A stretch of 39,568 bases of DNA from a virus. The notes below the pieces were generated by a model. It searched no databases. It worked only from the letters and a program-made list of their open reading frames with translations, and was not told the origin of the DNA. Positions 31,513 through 38,349 of this stretch are shown piece after piece. The position numbers and the translations under genes were made by a program. The stretch's first letter is position 1, and each line of letters opens with the position of its first letter. Where the stretch lies: positions 1-39,568 of IMG/VR virus record IMGVR_UViG_3300043446_001093; one strand, written 5' to 3'.

Positions 31513-32529
31513 TCACTTGTCGAGCAAATACATTTGCCAATGGTTGTGGTGATTGACAGACATCGCGTTGATCTCGGGCCACGCACACGCTGTCTGTGAG
31601 ATCGCCGGGATGTAGTCATTTGTGGTTTTCACGAACGACGACACACCACCACTTGAACGCAAGAAGTGCTGGTTGATAGCCATGCTCGTGAGAAGATCGT
31701 TCGGCACCTCGTCGATGCTCGGGTATGTGGTGAACGGTATCGTCACCTGAACCTTGGGGCCGATTGTGTATGAGGAAACATGGTTTATCAAGTCTGTCTT
31801 GTTGTTATCAGACAAACGCACCGCGCCTACCGTGATGGCAACCGAATTTCTTTCGGCTACCTTGCGCGGCATGACAACCCACTTCTCATTGGCAAACATC
31901 TCGTTAACAGAATCTCGCCACTGCGTATCCAGATTAGTCGCCTTGTGGATGTACTTGTGAATGCGCTCGACCTTAGCCATGACAGCCTGCGGCACTGACA
32001 AGACAGACTGATTCTCAAGAAGGACCGGCGTGAGATGCGCCATCTCCTTGATGTTCAACACAGAAGGCTCGCCCGGAGAGACATACGTCACCTCACGAAA
32101 CCTGCCGATAATCTCACTTACCGCAGTGCTAATCCCCTCTCCCGTCCTGCGGGACATATGCAGTGGACTGTTGCCTCGCACTCTCTCTTTGGTGAGGGCG
32201 CTGACAATGTAGTTCGCCTTGGCAGACTCTGCGTACTGGGAGATGTTGTACCCGGTGATGTCTCCCAAAAGACGGCTGCGAGTCCAAAGCGTGAACTTGG
32301 GGTCATAACCCTTGCTCAGACTGACCGCACCGATAAACACGCCCGCCGCATCACAGAAGTACGCTGTGTCCATTGAATTAATTACATCATCACCCGTGTA
32401 CCCGATCAGCTTGGGTATGGAGTCGCATCGCACAATGAAGTTCTTGATGACGTAGGCAAGATCACCTCTAGCGATCTTTTGCTTCTGTGCATCGGTGAAG
32501 AAGCCGGGGTAGAAATAACTGTCCAACAT
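31513..32529 (-). CDS. Conserved phage protein of unknown function
   Basis: 338 residues from ATG 32529, which forms a TAATG junction with the upstream stop. It is a soluble, mixed alpha/beta protein: an N-terminal acidic/aromatic patch (LDSYFYPGFFTDAQKQK), a middle part RVRGNSPLHMSRRTGEGIS, and a C-terminal NDLLTSMAINQHFLRSSGGVSSFVKTTNDYIPAISQTACAWPEINAMS. I see no catalytic motif. Its length and position between the VRR-NUC gene and the VWA/MoxR group suggest a conserved member of this early block, perhaps a structural partner of the AAA+ system. Confidence 0.6.
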   Translation of the reverse strand: MLDSYFYPGFFTDAQKQKIARGDLAYVIKNFIVRCDSIPKLIGYTGDDVINSMDTAYFCDAAGVFIGAVSLSKGYDPKFTLWTRSRLLGDITGYNISQYAESAKANYIVSALTKERVRGNSPLHMSRRTGEGISTAVSEIIGRFREVTYVSPGEPSVLNIKEMAHLTPVLLENQSVLSVPQAVMAKVERIHKYIHKATNLDTQWRDSVNEMFANEKWVVMPRKVAERNSVAITVGAVRLSDNNKTDLINHVSSYTIGPKVQVTIPFTTYPSIDEVPNDLLTSMAINQHFLRSSGGVSSFVKTTNDYIPAISQTACAWPEINAMSVNHHNHWQMYLLDK

Positions 32530-32837
32530 TACACTTGCTCCTCTACTGTGTTTCCCATCCACGAATCATCTGCTTCATGGATATGGGCGTGTTTAACTGT
32601 CAGGTCTGTCTCGGGTACATGGGCATCGCCCGCCACGTAGTGCTTCACTCCGTTACGCGAGTAGGTGACAAACGCTTCGTGTACCGCCTCCGGGATTACA
32701 TCCGTAACCGGGGTAAGGCAAGTCAACGTAGGCCGCATCTCGCAGAAACTCTCGTACAGTTCTGCGTACCGCTCTTCTGTCACGATGGCATACCACTCCC
32801 GGTAGCCATACTCCTCGTCGATCAATAAAAGAATCAT
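32529..32837 (-). CDS. Small acidic hypothetical protein
   Basis: 102 residues from ATG 32837, with AGGAG six bases away (leader AGGAGAGTGTG); the GTG three bases earlier is not preferred. It reads MILLLIDEEYGYREWYAIVTEERYAELYESFCEMRP, then TPVTDVIPEAVHEAFV, with an His/Asp/Glu-rich end (VKHAHIHEADDSWMGNTVEEQV). The clustered His and Asp might bind a metal. No family is recognised. The leader is nearly identical to that of the next gene upstream at 33023. Confidence 0.55.
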   Translation of the reverse strand: MILLLIDEEYGYREWYAIVTEERYAELYESFCEMRPTLTCLTPVTDVIPEAVHEAFVTYSRNGVKHYVAGDAHVPETDLTVKHAHIHEADDSWMGNTVEEQV

Positions 32838-32849
32838 CACACTCTCCTG

Positions 32850-33023
32850 TTACTTGATTAACCGAAACGCCCGAAGGCGCGACACATTCAACTGCAATGC
32901 ACCACCAACAAACCCCAGCGTGAGGATGAGGATCAGCCCATCCAACACGCTGGCAACACCCTGCACAACCATCAGGGCGCGATCAGCCACGCCCCGATAC
33001 TGCGTCTTATAAAGAATTCGCAT
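32850..33023 (-). CDS. Small membrane protein
   Basis: 57 residues from ATG 33023, with AAGGAGAGTGTG directly upstream (ideal spacing). A basic N-terminus (RILYKTQYRGVADR) is followed by a hydrophobic stretch (ALMVVQGVASVLDGLILILTLGFVGGALQL, one long or two short TM helices) and a basic C-terminus (NVSRLRAFRLIK). Single early-region membrane proteins like this could be superinfection or host-takeover factors. Nothing more specific can be supported. Confidence 0.55.
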   Translation of the reverse strand: MRILYKTQYRGVADRALMVVQGVASVLDGLILILTLGFVGGALQLNVSRLRAFRLIK

Positions 33024-33033
33024 CACACTCTCC

Positions 33034-34452
33034 TTACTTGAACACAACCATCTTGCCACCAGCAGGCGGCACGAACTGCTCGTTACCCTTGACCACCCAC
33101 AGCGTCGGAACGCGCACAGTCCACGTGATGTCGGACTCGACGTATCCATCAGTGAAGACAATCACGAAGTCAGCGTCGGTGTTGTTGGCCTTCATGTAGT
33201 CACTGACACATGAGACTCGTGTACCGCCGAAGCCCTTGGGTTTGAGCGCACTGCGAAGGTTTGCGTAGCTATCCTCGGTGAACCGTTGCTCCCCGTGTAC
33301 AGCAGTGTCCCACCACAGCACGATCAGTTCTTCTGGCACACACTGCTCGCACAGCATGACCACCAGCGAAGTCACACGGTTGATCTCTGCCTGCGATATG
33401 GAAGCGGACGTATCAATCGCCAGCAGGGCAGAGCCCGCACGCTCGTTGTACGTGGATGGTCTGTAAATATCGTCAACGATGCGGCGACGGTTGAACTTGG
33501 AGAACGTGTAGTCCGTGTTGCCACGGGTCTGTGAGACAAAGAAGTCACGCAGCACGTCTTCCCACCGGACCTCGGGCTCCATCAGTTCCTGCACAGCACG
33601 CGGCAGCTTGACGTTGGACACGCCAGCCAGCAGGCCCGCCTCTTGGATGCCTCGGTCGATCTGGTCGATCATGTCCTTGATCTCGTCATCAGTCAGGTCA
33701 CTCACACCTGACGTGTCGTGATCGTCCAGCGTCTCCAGCGAATACTCCTTGCCATCCACCGTGACAGACGTGCGGGTGTCCTCGTCGTCACCCTTGTCAT
33801 CCTTGTCATCCTTGTCATCACGCGGGGGCTCGGGCTTGTCACCGGGCTGCGTGTCCTGCTCGTCCTTGTCATCCTTGTCACCCTTGTCACTCTCGTCACC
33901 GCCCGGACCACGCGGCGGCTCACGCGGCGGCTCGGGCTTTTCCTCGTCTTCCTTCTTCAAGAAGTTATAAACCTGACGCAACGACCAGTTGATGAACTTC
34001 TCGTCGTACAGACCACCATCGGGCAGGATGACCACGGGGTCTTCTCTGCTATTAGCTGCGGCGAGCGCGGCCCGGTCTTCGATCTCGATTGCCTTGATGA
34101 TCGCGTTGACCACGTAGTCAGCGGCTGCGTTGGTCACGCGGGGGTCTGCCTGCCACAGGTCACGGTGCCGGGGTATCTGCTTCAAGAACACGTGCAGCGC
34201 CTCGTGCAGCACAAGGCCCGCCACCTTGGGCAAGGTCTTCACCTTGGTCATCAGGAAGTCAGAGTTGTAGAACTTGTTGATGCCGTCGGTGCAGGCGGTC
34301 GGACACTTGCTGTTATCTACAGTACTCGTACCCAACAGAAGCACACCGCTGTAGAAGTACGTCTTGCGGTGGCGCATGAGTCGGACGTGTGCCTTGCGAA
34401 GTATCTGCTCCGCTGCGGCGACATTGCTCGGGATGTTAGTAGCTACGTTCAT
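33034..34452 (-). CDS. VWA-domain protein with zincin-like N-terminus (MoxR partner)
   Basis: 472 residues. The N-terminus has VLHEALHVF (H83, E84, H87), a zinc-peptidase HExxH, as in the DUF2201-type metallopeptidase/VWA family. Residues about 168-225 are an extremely charged linker with DDKDDK repeats and Pro/Arg blocks. The C-terminus is a VWA fold: MIDAS motif AIDTSASIS (345-353), GGTRVSC (409-415, the MIDAS Thr) and IVFTDGYV (431-438). It lies close to the MoxR ATPase gene (34657-35772), with only a 62-residue gene between. Such pairs act as AAA+ motors with metal-binding clients. The client in a phage infection is unknown. Confidence 0.88.
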   Translation of the reverse strand: MNVATNIPSNVAAAEQILRKAHVRLMRHRKTYFYSGVLLLGTSTVDNSKCPTACTDGINKFYNSDFLMTKVKTLPKVAGLVLHEALHVFLKQIPRHRDLWQADPRVTNAAADYVVNAIIKAIEIEDRAALAAANSREDPVVILPDGGLYDEKFINWSLRQVYNFLKKEDEEKPEPPREPPRGPGGDESDKGDKDDKDEQDTQPGDKPEPPRDDKDDKDDKGDDEDTRTSVTVDGKEYSLETLDDHDTSGVSDLTDDEIKDMIDQIDRGIQEAGLLAGVSNVKLPRAVQELMEPEVRWEDVLRDFFVSQTRGNTDYTFSKFNRRRIVDDIYRPSTYNERAGSALLAIDTSASISQAEINRVTSLVVMLCEQCVPEELIVLWWDTAVHGEQRFTEDSYANLRSALKPKGFGGTRVSCVSDYMKANNTDADFVIVFTDGYVESDITWTVRVPTLWVVKGNEQFVPPAGGKMVVFK

Positions 34453-34453
34453 G

Positions 34454-34642
34454 TCAAATCTCCTTCACTGTGTGTGGAACTACAACGACTGCGAAACCCA
34501 ACTGCTTGATCGTTCGGATACTCTCATGGCTCAGTGTTTTTTGTCCAATTAAACTTGTGAAAAGTTCTGCCGTGGTGTTCGCGGGGTAGATGCGCTCCAC
34601 CCCGTATGTCTCACGGACTCTCACCTGTACTGTATTGTCCAT
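34454..34642 (-). CDS. Small protein between the MoxR and VWA genes
   Basis: 62 residues from ATG 34642, with GGAGG seven bases upstream. It reads VQVRVRETYGVERIYPANTTAELFTSLIGQKTLSHESIRTIKQLGFAVVVVP. The pattern of a beta strand, YG-x-IYP-A, an 'LtG-KTLs' helix and a terminal GFxVVVVP strand is a compact alpha/beta unit seen as a small stand-alone protein in many phages. No function is known to me. Its place between the AAA+ ATPase and the VWA protein suggests an accessory role. The VWA ribosome-binding site lies within its end. Confidence 0.65.
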   Translation of the reverse strand: MDNTVQVRVRETYGVERIYPANTTAELFTSLIGQKTLSHESIRTIKQLGFAVVVVPHTVKEI

Positions 34643-34656
34643 GTCTCTCACCTCCC

Positions 34657-35772
34657 TCAGTTAACCAGATCACGGTTGTTGGCGTCTTTGTACCAGTCGC
34701 GCAGTTCTGCGTTCTGCATGGCGAGCTTCACCGTGCGCTTGGATTGGCACAACATGGAGAAGAACACTGCACGATACTCCTCGCTCGGCAGACGCTTGGC
34801 GTAACGCATCATTGCGCTCACTTGATCCTGCGTATCGACGGTATCCACAGCGTGGAACAGGGTGAGGATCACCGCACCGGCAGACGCCGGGATCGGCGCA
34901 CCCATCGGGTCTTTCAAGATGACCGGGATCGGGATCAAGTCCTGCTCCAGCAGGGAGAACGTCATAATCGAATCGGCAGCGGACTCACCCATCAGGCCAG
35001 CCAGTGCAACGCGAGTCAGGTCATCGCCCAGCAACGTGCGGTAGCGGATCACGGTGTCGGACTTCTCAAGCGAACGTGGCGACACGAACGACACCTGATC
35101 GGGCTTGGTCGGGTTGAAGATGAACGGGTTGTCGCGCAGTTCATCAGCAGACAGTTCCAAGTACGACGCCAAGCACTCCTTCTTGAACGACACCCATGCG
35201 CGGAGCGTGGTGCTGAGCCCCTTGTTGGTGGCGTACACGTTCCATGAGATTTCATTCGGCTTAGCCATCCTGACACGCATCACCCGGTTGCCCACGTGAG
35301 CCTCGATGGTGTCGTTCACACCGTCGCTGCGGTTGTTGGACGTAGCGAACACGATGGAACTCAAACCGTCCACACTCGGCAGGGTGCGGTTGCCCACCTC
35401 CCGCTCCAGCATGAGACGGGTGAACATCTTCTTGAGCAACTTGTCGCACTTCAAGTACTCGTCAAGCATGATGACCACGGGCTTGCCCGTGTCGAGCTTG
35501 AGCAGGGAGGACACGTAAAACTCCAACTGCTTGGTGTCCCTGTCCGGGATGTTCATCCCCAGATCACCGTCGCCCAGCGTCGGGCAGTCGAGATACACGT
35601 ACTCATACGCGTCACCCATCTGCTCGCGCAGCATCTTGAGGATTGACGATTTGCCGCAGCCGGGCTCGGACTCCACGATCACGGTGATCTGGTCACCTAC
35701 CGTGCGGATCAGGCGGGCGCAGTCGTTGATGGAAACGGGGGCAAGGCGCGAAGCAACATTCAATGCAGCCAT
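34657..35772 (-). CDS. MoxR-type AAA+ ATPase
   Basis: 371 residues. Walker A is ESEPGCGKSS (34-43), Walker B is VVIMLDEY (99-106), and sensor 1 is VFATSNNRSDG (141-151). 'VGNRVMRVRMAKPNE' downstream supplies the Arg-rich sensor/finger region. This order and the partner gene are typical of the MoxR branch (relatives include CobS and NorQ). It probably works as a ring-shaped chaperone with the VWA protein at 33034 and perhaps the 306-residue protein at 35880, inserting cofactors or remodelling a target. Confidence 0.85.
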   Translation of the reverse strand: MAALNVASRLAPVSINDCARLIRTVGDQITVIVESEPGCGKSSILKMLREQMGDAYEYVYLDCPTLGDGDLGMNIPDRDTKQLEFYVSSLLKLDTGKPVVIMLDEYLKCDKLLKKMFTRLMLEREVGNRTLPSVDGLSSIVFATSNNRSDGVNDTIEAHVGNRVMRVRMAKPNEISWNVYATNKGLSTTLRAWVSFKKECLASYLELSADELRDNPFIFNPTKPDQVSFVSPRSLEKSDTVIRYRTLLGDDLTRVALAGLMGESAADSIMTFSLLEQDLIPIPVILKDPMGAPIPASAGAVILTLFHAVDTVDTQDQVSAMMRYAKRLPSEEYRAVFFSMLCQSKRTVKLAMQNAELRDWYKDANNRDLVN

Positions 35773-35829
35773 GATGGCTCTCCTTGATAATGAACTGTGT
35801 TAACGAAGCACTAACTGAAAAACAAACAG

Positions 35830-35869
35830 GTCAAAAAAGTCCAAAACGTGGTTTTTTGACTTTTTGGAC
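35830..35869 (-). promoter_or_regulatory. Long imperfect inverted repeat upstream of the MoxR gene
   Basis: Arms 35830-35847 and 35851-35869 are complementary except for two mismatches and a one-base length difference, around a GTG loop. Both arms are A/T-rich with GTC/GAC corners. On the leftward transcript it would form a hairpin of roughly 16 pairs followed by a T-rich stretch. It lies between the 306-residue gene and the MoxR gene, so it may be an attenuator, a weak terminator or an RNA-stability hairpin. Confidence 0.6.
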
Positions 35870-35879
35870 ACCCTCACAC

Positions 35880-36800
35880 TCACATACGAAACTTGTCGAG
35901 AATGCTCGTCACCTCCTGCTCCACGTGGGAGCGCACGCTGTCGGACTCGCGCAGCTTGTCGATGGTCACGCCAGACAGCGCCATCTCAAGGCTCGTGCGG
36001 ATGTCCTCCAGTTGTTGATCTCCTGCCGGGTTGAACGACCGGAATGTGTCGATCATCTCCAGCGCCTTGTTGAGCGTGGACTCGTGCAGCTTGCGCCGCA
36101 CCACGACAGTCTCACCCTTCTTGTTCTCCTTCACGTCGGTGCCGCACGTGTGAGCGAGCGACTCCATGACACCGATCAACTGCGTCCGCTGGGCAGCGAT
36201 CATGCCCGACACCACGTCGGCGGTCTGGTTCACGTAGTGCTTTCGCAGATCATCGGCCAAGTCCTGAGCGATCTGCACGCGGAAGTCCCCGCTCGGCACG
36301 TCGGCACGCAGGGGCGTGATGCTGAACCTGCTACGCAACTCCTCGACCGTGGGGTACTCCTCGGCCTTGAACATATCGCCCAGTCGGAACGCAGCGTCGG
36401 CGCGGAGCGACACATACGCGGTCAGGAACGCCTCCAGTCGCTCGTCAAACTGCTTGACCATCTCCGTCTCCCACGCGCAGTACGCGGCATAGCGCGTCAT
36501 CGGCAGATACCACCAATCGTCCGACCACCGGAAGCAGAACTGCACCATGCCGTTACGCACGGCGCTCGTCATGGCCTTGAGTGCCTTGAACTCCGGCCCG
36601 TCGAGCAAGTGCTTGGTCACGCTGGCCGCGCCTGCGCTAGCGTTCTTCTGCGTGGTGATCTCGTTGCTGGCCTCGTAGTCCTTGACGCTGCCCGTCGTGG
36701 TACGAATGCGCTGCGCCACCAGAATGCCTGACGTTTGCAGGCTCGTGATGTGCGACGGGGCAGCAATGTTGTTGCTGATGTTGGTCATGCTCATGTTCAT
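35880..36800 (-). CDS. MoxR-associated phage protein, 306 residues (DUF3150-like by layout)
   Basis: A mostly alpha-helical soluble protein. The N-terminal ~75 residues are Ser/Thr-rich (SLQTSGILVAQRIRTTTGSVKDYEA ... KHLLDGPEFKALKAM). They are followed by an aromatic patch (CFRWSDDWWYLPMTRYAAYCAWETEM), then long helices (VKQFDERLEAFLTAYVSLRAD and DLADDLRKHYVNQTADVVSGMIAAQRTQLI). A helical protein of this size beside MoxR and VWA genes resembles the DUF3150 group seen in other phages; I make this link from layout and context, not from a diagnostic motif. It is the first gene after the promoter at 36921-36949, with two palindromes in its leader. Confidence 0.65.
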   Translation of the reverse strand: MNMSMTNISNNIAAPSHITSLQTSGILVAQRIRTTTGSVKDYEASNEITTQKNASAGAASVTKHLLDGPEFKALKAMTSAVRNGMVQFCFRWSDDWWYLPMTRYAAYCAWETEMVKQFDERLEAFLTAYVSLRADAAFRLGDMFKAEEYPTVEELRSRFSITPLRADVPSGDFRVQIAQDLADDLRKHYVNQTADVVSGMIAAQRTQLIGVMESLAHTCGTDVKENKKGETVVVRRKLHESTLNKALEMIDTFRSFNPAGDQQLEDIRTSLEMALSGVTIDKLRESDSVRSHVEQEVTSILDKFRM

Positions 36801-36822
36801 CTCTCAGTCCTCACTGTGGCGT

Positions 36823-36839
36823 CCTGACGTGGCGTCAGG
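36823..36839. repeat. CCTGACG palindrome, copy 1 (leader of the 306-residue gene)
   Basis: Arms CCTGACG and CGTCAGG (7 bp) around TGG. It is the same element as at 38316, 38843, 39288 and 39488. It lies in the untranslated leader between the promoter at 36921-36949 and the gene at 36800. Confidence 0.85.
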
Positions 36840-36874
36840 GTCAGCCGGGTTAACGAAACAACTCACTCTCACTT

Positions 36875-36897
36875 GAGCGTTAGGAACCCTAACGCTC
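36875..36897. repeat. GTTAGG palindrome, copy 1 (perfect 10-bp arms)
   Basis: Arms GAGCGTTAGG (36875-36884) and CCTAACGCTC (36888-36897) around AAC. It lies just downstream of the -10 of the leftward promoter at 36921-36949, where an operator or 5' hairpin would be expected. Related copies are at 38284-38304 and, inside the polymerase gene, at 27070-27086. Confidence 0.85.
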
Positions 36898-36920
36898 GCT
36901 CTCTCACTCAAACAGCCAAT

Positions 36921-36949
36921 AGTCTAGCATAACTTTACGTTAGAGTCAA
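36921..36949 (-). promoter_or_regulatory. Sigma70-type promoter, leftward
   Basis: On the minus strand: -35 TTGACT (36944-36949), a 17-base spacer, -10 TAGACT (36921-36926), preceded by an A-rich upstream stretch. The spacer has the core GTAAAGT-ATGC in common with the promoter at 39400-39428. It would drive the 306-residue/MoxR/VWA genes and the rest of the leftward block. Confidence 0.8.
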
Positions 36950-36955
36950 GGGGTT

Positions 36956-37039
36956 TTATTTTTGATCGCCAAGTTTTTTGTTGAGGAAAACCTCCGTCGC
37001 CAATTTCTTCAGCGCACCATCAAGTTTTGACCCGACCAT
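36956..37039 (-). CDS. Possible 27-residue microprotein
   Basis: MVGSKLDGALKKLATEVFLN followed by KKLGDQK, a short amphipathic basic helix. It follows the stop of the 144-residue gene by seven bases, near a GAGGAG, though that site is better spaced for a 12-codon reading frame starting nine bases earlier. The stop lies just before the -35 of the promoter at 36921-36949. It is protein-like in composition but too short to be sure. Confidence 0.3.
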   Translation of the reverse strand: MVGSKLDGALKKLATEVFLNKKLGDQK

Positions 37040-37046
37040 GAACTCA

Positions 37047-37481
37047 TTACACGTTCTCCTCTTCTTTGAAAGTCATAAAGCTCTCGTACTCGCTCGCATC
37101 GCGCAGCGCCGGGATGAGTTCTTCCCGCAGCATCCACTGCATGATTTGGATGAGGGACTCTTCCCAGTTGAGTGCGATCTCCTGCGGGTCACCCAACTCG
37201 TCCTCGTCGAGGAAGTAGCACCCCGGCATTCCCACGGAGTCATCCCCCTCTTCCCACTGCGGGAAGTGGAGCGAGTACATGGGGCGTTGAACAACCCCGG
37301 TGAGGGTCTTCACCGGCACCGTCTGCACCCCGTAGTCGATGCAGAAGTATGCGTCCATCGTCCCGTCCGCGCACAGAAGCGCACGGGTTCCATCGATCTT
37401 CAACGTGAGGCTTTTCCACGTATCGGGAAAAGCCTTCTGGGCAACCTCAAACATGGCGTGGCTAAAGGGTTTGTAATTCAT
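37047..37481 (-). CDS. Small acidic early-region protein
   Basis: 144 residues from ATG 37481, which forms a TGATG junction with the preceding stop and has GAGGAG upstream. It is alpha/beta: NYKPFSHAMFEVAQKAFPDTWKSLTLKIDGTRALLC, a central PQWEEGDDSVGMPGCYFLDEDELGD loop, and a C-terminal helix ALNWEESLIQIMQWMLREELIPALRDASEYESFMTFKEEENV. I do not recognise a family. Its C-terminal EEENV and the neighbour's DEENV come from a shared DNA segment that also carries the ribosome-binding site of the next gene. Confidence 0.6.
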   Translation of the reverse strand: MNYKPFSHAMFEVAQKAFPDTWKSLTLKIDGTRALLCADGTMDAYFCIDYGVQTVPVKTLTGVVQRPMYSLHFPQWEEGDDSVGMPGCYFLDEDELGDPQEIALNWEESLIQIMQWMLREELIPALRDASEYESFMTFKEEENV

Positions 37482-37503
37482 CACACGTTCTCCTCGTCGT
37501 TCA
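37479..37503. repeat. 25-bp direct repeat, copy A
   Basis: Identical over 25 bases to 37927-37951. On the minus strand it encodes the C-terminal NDEENV and stop of the 82-residue gene and provides the GAGGAG ribosome-binding site and ATG of the next gene. Confidence 0.85.
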
Positions 37504-37729
37504 TCCATGTGTCCAGTTCTGCCATCCTGCGCTCGTAGAGATCATTGATCGCATCCCCTACCGTGCGCTCCGGGGTGGTCTCCCAGAGAGACGTGTCGTA
37601 CAAGTCGTTCTGCTCACAGAACTTCTGCGCCTCGTCCTCGCTCATGTGCGCGAGCAAGTGCAACAGCGCCCATCTGTGGTTCAGATAGCCTCGCTCAAGA
37701 ATGTGCAGGATGTAGTTCTTCTTGCTCAT
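37481..37729 (-). CDS. Small early-region protein
   Basis: 82 residues from ATG 37729, overlapping the stop of the membrane-protein gene (ATGA). It reads SKKNYILHILERGYLNHRWALLHLLAHMSEDEAQKFCEQND, then RTVGDAINDLYERRMAELDTWMNDEENV. It is all-helical and acidic, with no metal site or enzymatic motif. It could be a small host-interacting protein. The 25-bp repeat at its end is also found, untranslated, before the membrane-protein gene. Confidence 0.6.
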   Translation of the reverse strand: MSKKNYILHILERGYLNHRWALLHLLAHMSEDEAQKFCEQNDLYDTSLWETTPERTVGDAINDLYERRMAELDTWMNDEENV

Positions 37730-37929
37730 TTCATGCTCTCCTCTGCACGCTTGCTGACACGCTTGCTCGCGGGGAGAAGCGCGATGATCCACCACATTGC
37801 CAGCCAATTGAGGCCCGTGTACGCAATGTGCGCCCCAAACAATGTGTTCACTGCTGCAATCGCCACGAACGGATTAGCGATGTTAAGCATCAGCACAAAC
37901 CCAATCGCACACACATTTACTTTGCTCAT
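37726..37929 (-). CDS. Small two-helix membrane protein
   Basis: 67 residues from ATG 37929, with GAGGAG about 8 bases upstream; the longer in-frame reading lacks a ribosome-binding site. Two hydrophobic segments (VCAIGFVLMLNIANPFVAIAAV and GLNWLAMWWIIALLPA) flank a short loop, and a basic tail (SKRVSKRAEESMK) should face the cytoplasm. It is probably an inner-membrane protein expressed early. Its role is unknown. Confidence 0.6.
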   Translation of the reverse strand: MSKVNVCAIGFVLMLNIANPFVAIAAVNTLFGAHIAYTGLNWLAMWWIIALLPASKRVSKRAEESMK

Positions 37930-37951
37930 CACACGTTCTCCTCGTCGTTCA
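37927..37951. repeat. 25-bp direct repeat, copy B
   Basis: Same sequence as 37479-37503. Here it is mostly untranslated leader, because the upstream 102-residue gene stops at its edge. It supplies the ribosome-binding site and ATG of the membrane-protein gene. Confidence 0.85.
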
Positions 37952-38257
37952 AACTTGAACATCGCTGCTCTCCTCTTCGGTGATTTGCTTGGCGCGGAAC
38001 CCATACTGCGTGGTCAGTGAGTTGATCCACGCCCACGCTTTTTCGCTGGCGAGGTCCCACTCGACGTCATCAGTGCCCATTGCCCGCTTGACGCGGGTAA
38101 TGAGTGACGCGGTCTTGCGGACACACAACCCCCTGCTCGAACCGCCGAATCCCTCGAAGGTTTCGCCGACGTTCAACAGGTAAACCTCGACGGTGACCCC
38201 GTCCTTCTCCAGCGCCATGACTGGCCGTCTCTTCATGTGCTTGCGTTCAATAGTCAT
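37949..38257 (-). CDS. Small early-region protein
   Basis: 102 residues from ATG 38257, with AAGGAGG eight bases upstream inside the small hairpin at 38264-38278. A basic start (TIERKHMKRRP) is followed by beta strands (VMALEKDGVTVEVYLLNVGETFEGF), a GGSSRGLCVRKTASLITRVKRAM segment and a helical acidic end (DVEWDLASEKAWAWINSLTTQYGFRAKQITEEESSDVQV). No named family. Its leader carries one copy of each palindrome family, so it is likely to be regulated together with the 39254 and 36800 genes. Confidence 0.6.
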   Translation of the reverse strand: MTIERKHMKRRPVMALEKDGVTVEVYLLNVGETFEGFGGSSRGLCVRKTASLITRVKRAMGTDDVEWDLASEKAWAWINSLTTQYGFRAKQITEEESSDVQV

Positions 38258-38263
38258 TGTCGT

Positions 38264-38278
38264 GCCCTCCTTTGGGCT
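38264..38278 (-). promoter_or_regulatory. Ribosome-binding site within a small GCCC/GGGC hairpin
   Basis: The minus strand reads AGCCCAAAGGAGGGC. GCCC and GGGC can pair and place AAGGA in the loop, 7-8 bases before ATG 38257. The same 15 bases occur at 39261-39275 before another gene. Confidence 0.7.
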
Positions 38279-38283
38279 AAGTA

Positions 38284-38304
38284 AGCGTTAGGAAATCTAA
38301 CGCT
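38284..38304. repeat. GTTAGG palindrome, copy 2 (degenerate centre)
   Basis: Arms AGCGTTAG (38284-38291) and CTAACGCT (38297-38304) around GAAAT. It lies in the leader of the 102-residue gene, next to a CCTGACG palindrome. Confidence 0.8.
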
Positions 38305-38315
38305 GTGTTGCGGTG

Positions 38316-38338
38316 CGTCCTGACGCCACGTCAGGACG
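38316..38338. repeat. CCTGACG palindrome, copy 2 (perfect 10-bp arms)
   Basis: Arms CGTCCTGACG (38316-38325) and CGTCAGGACG (38329-38338) around CCA, in the gap before the 102-residue gene. Confidence 0.9.
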
Positions 38339-38349
38339 GACACCAGTGA

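Noticed and set aside
33718-34509. 263-codon rightward frame opposite the VWA gene
   Set aside because: Leu/Val/Thr repeats are the antisense of the DDK linker. The opposite strand has MIDAS and HExxH motifs.
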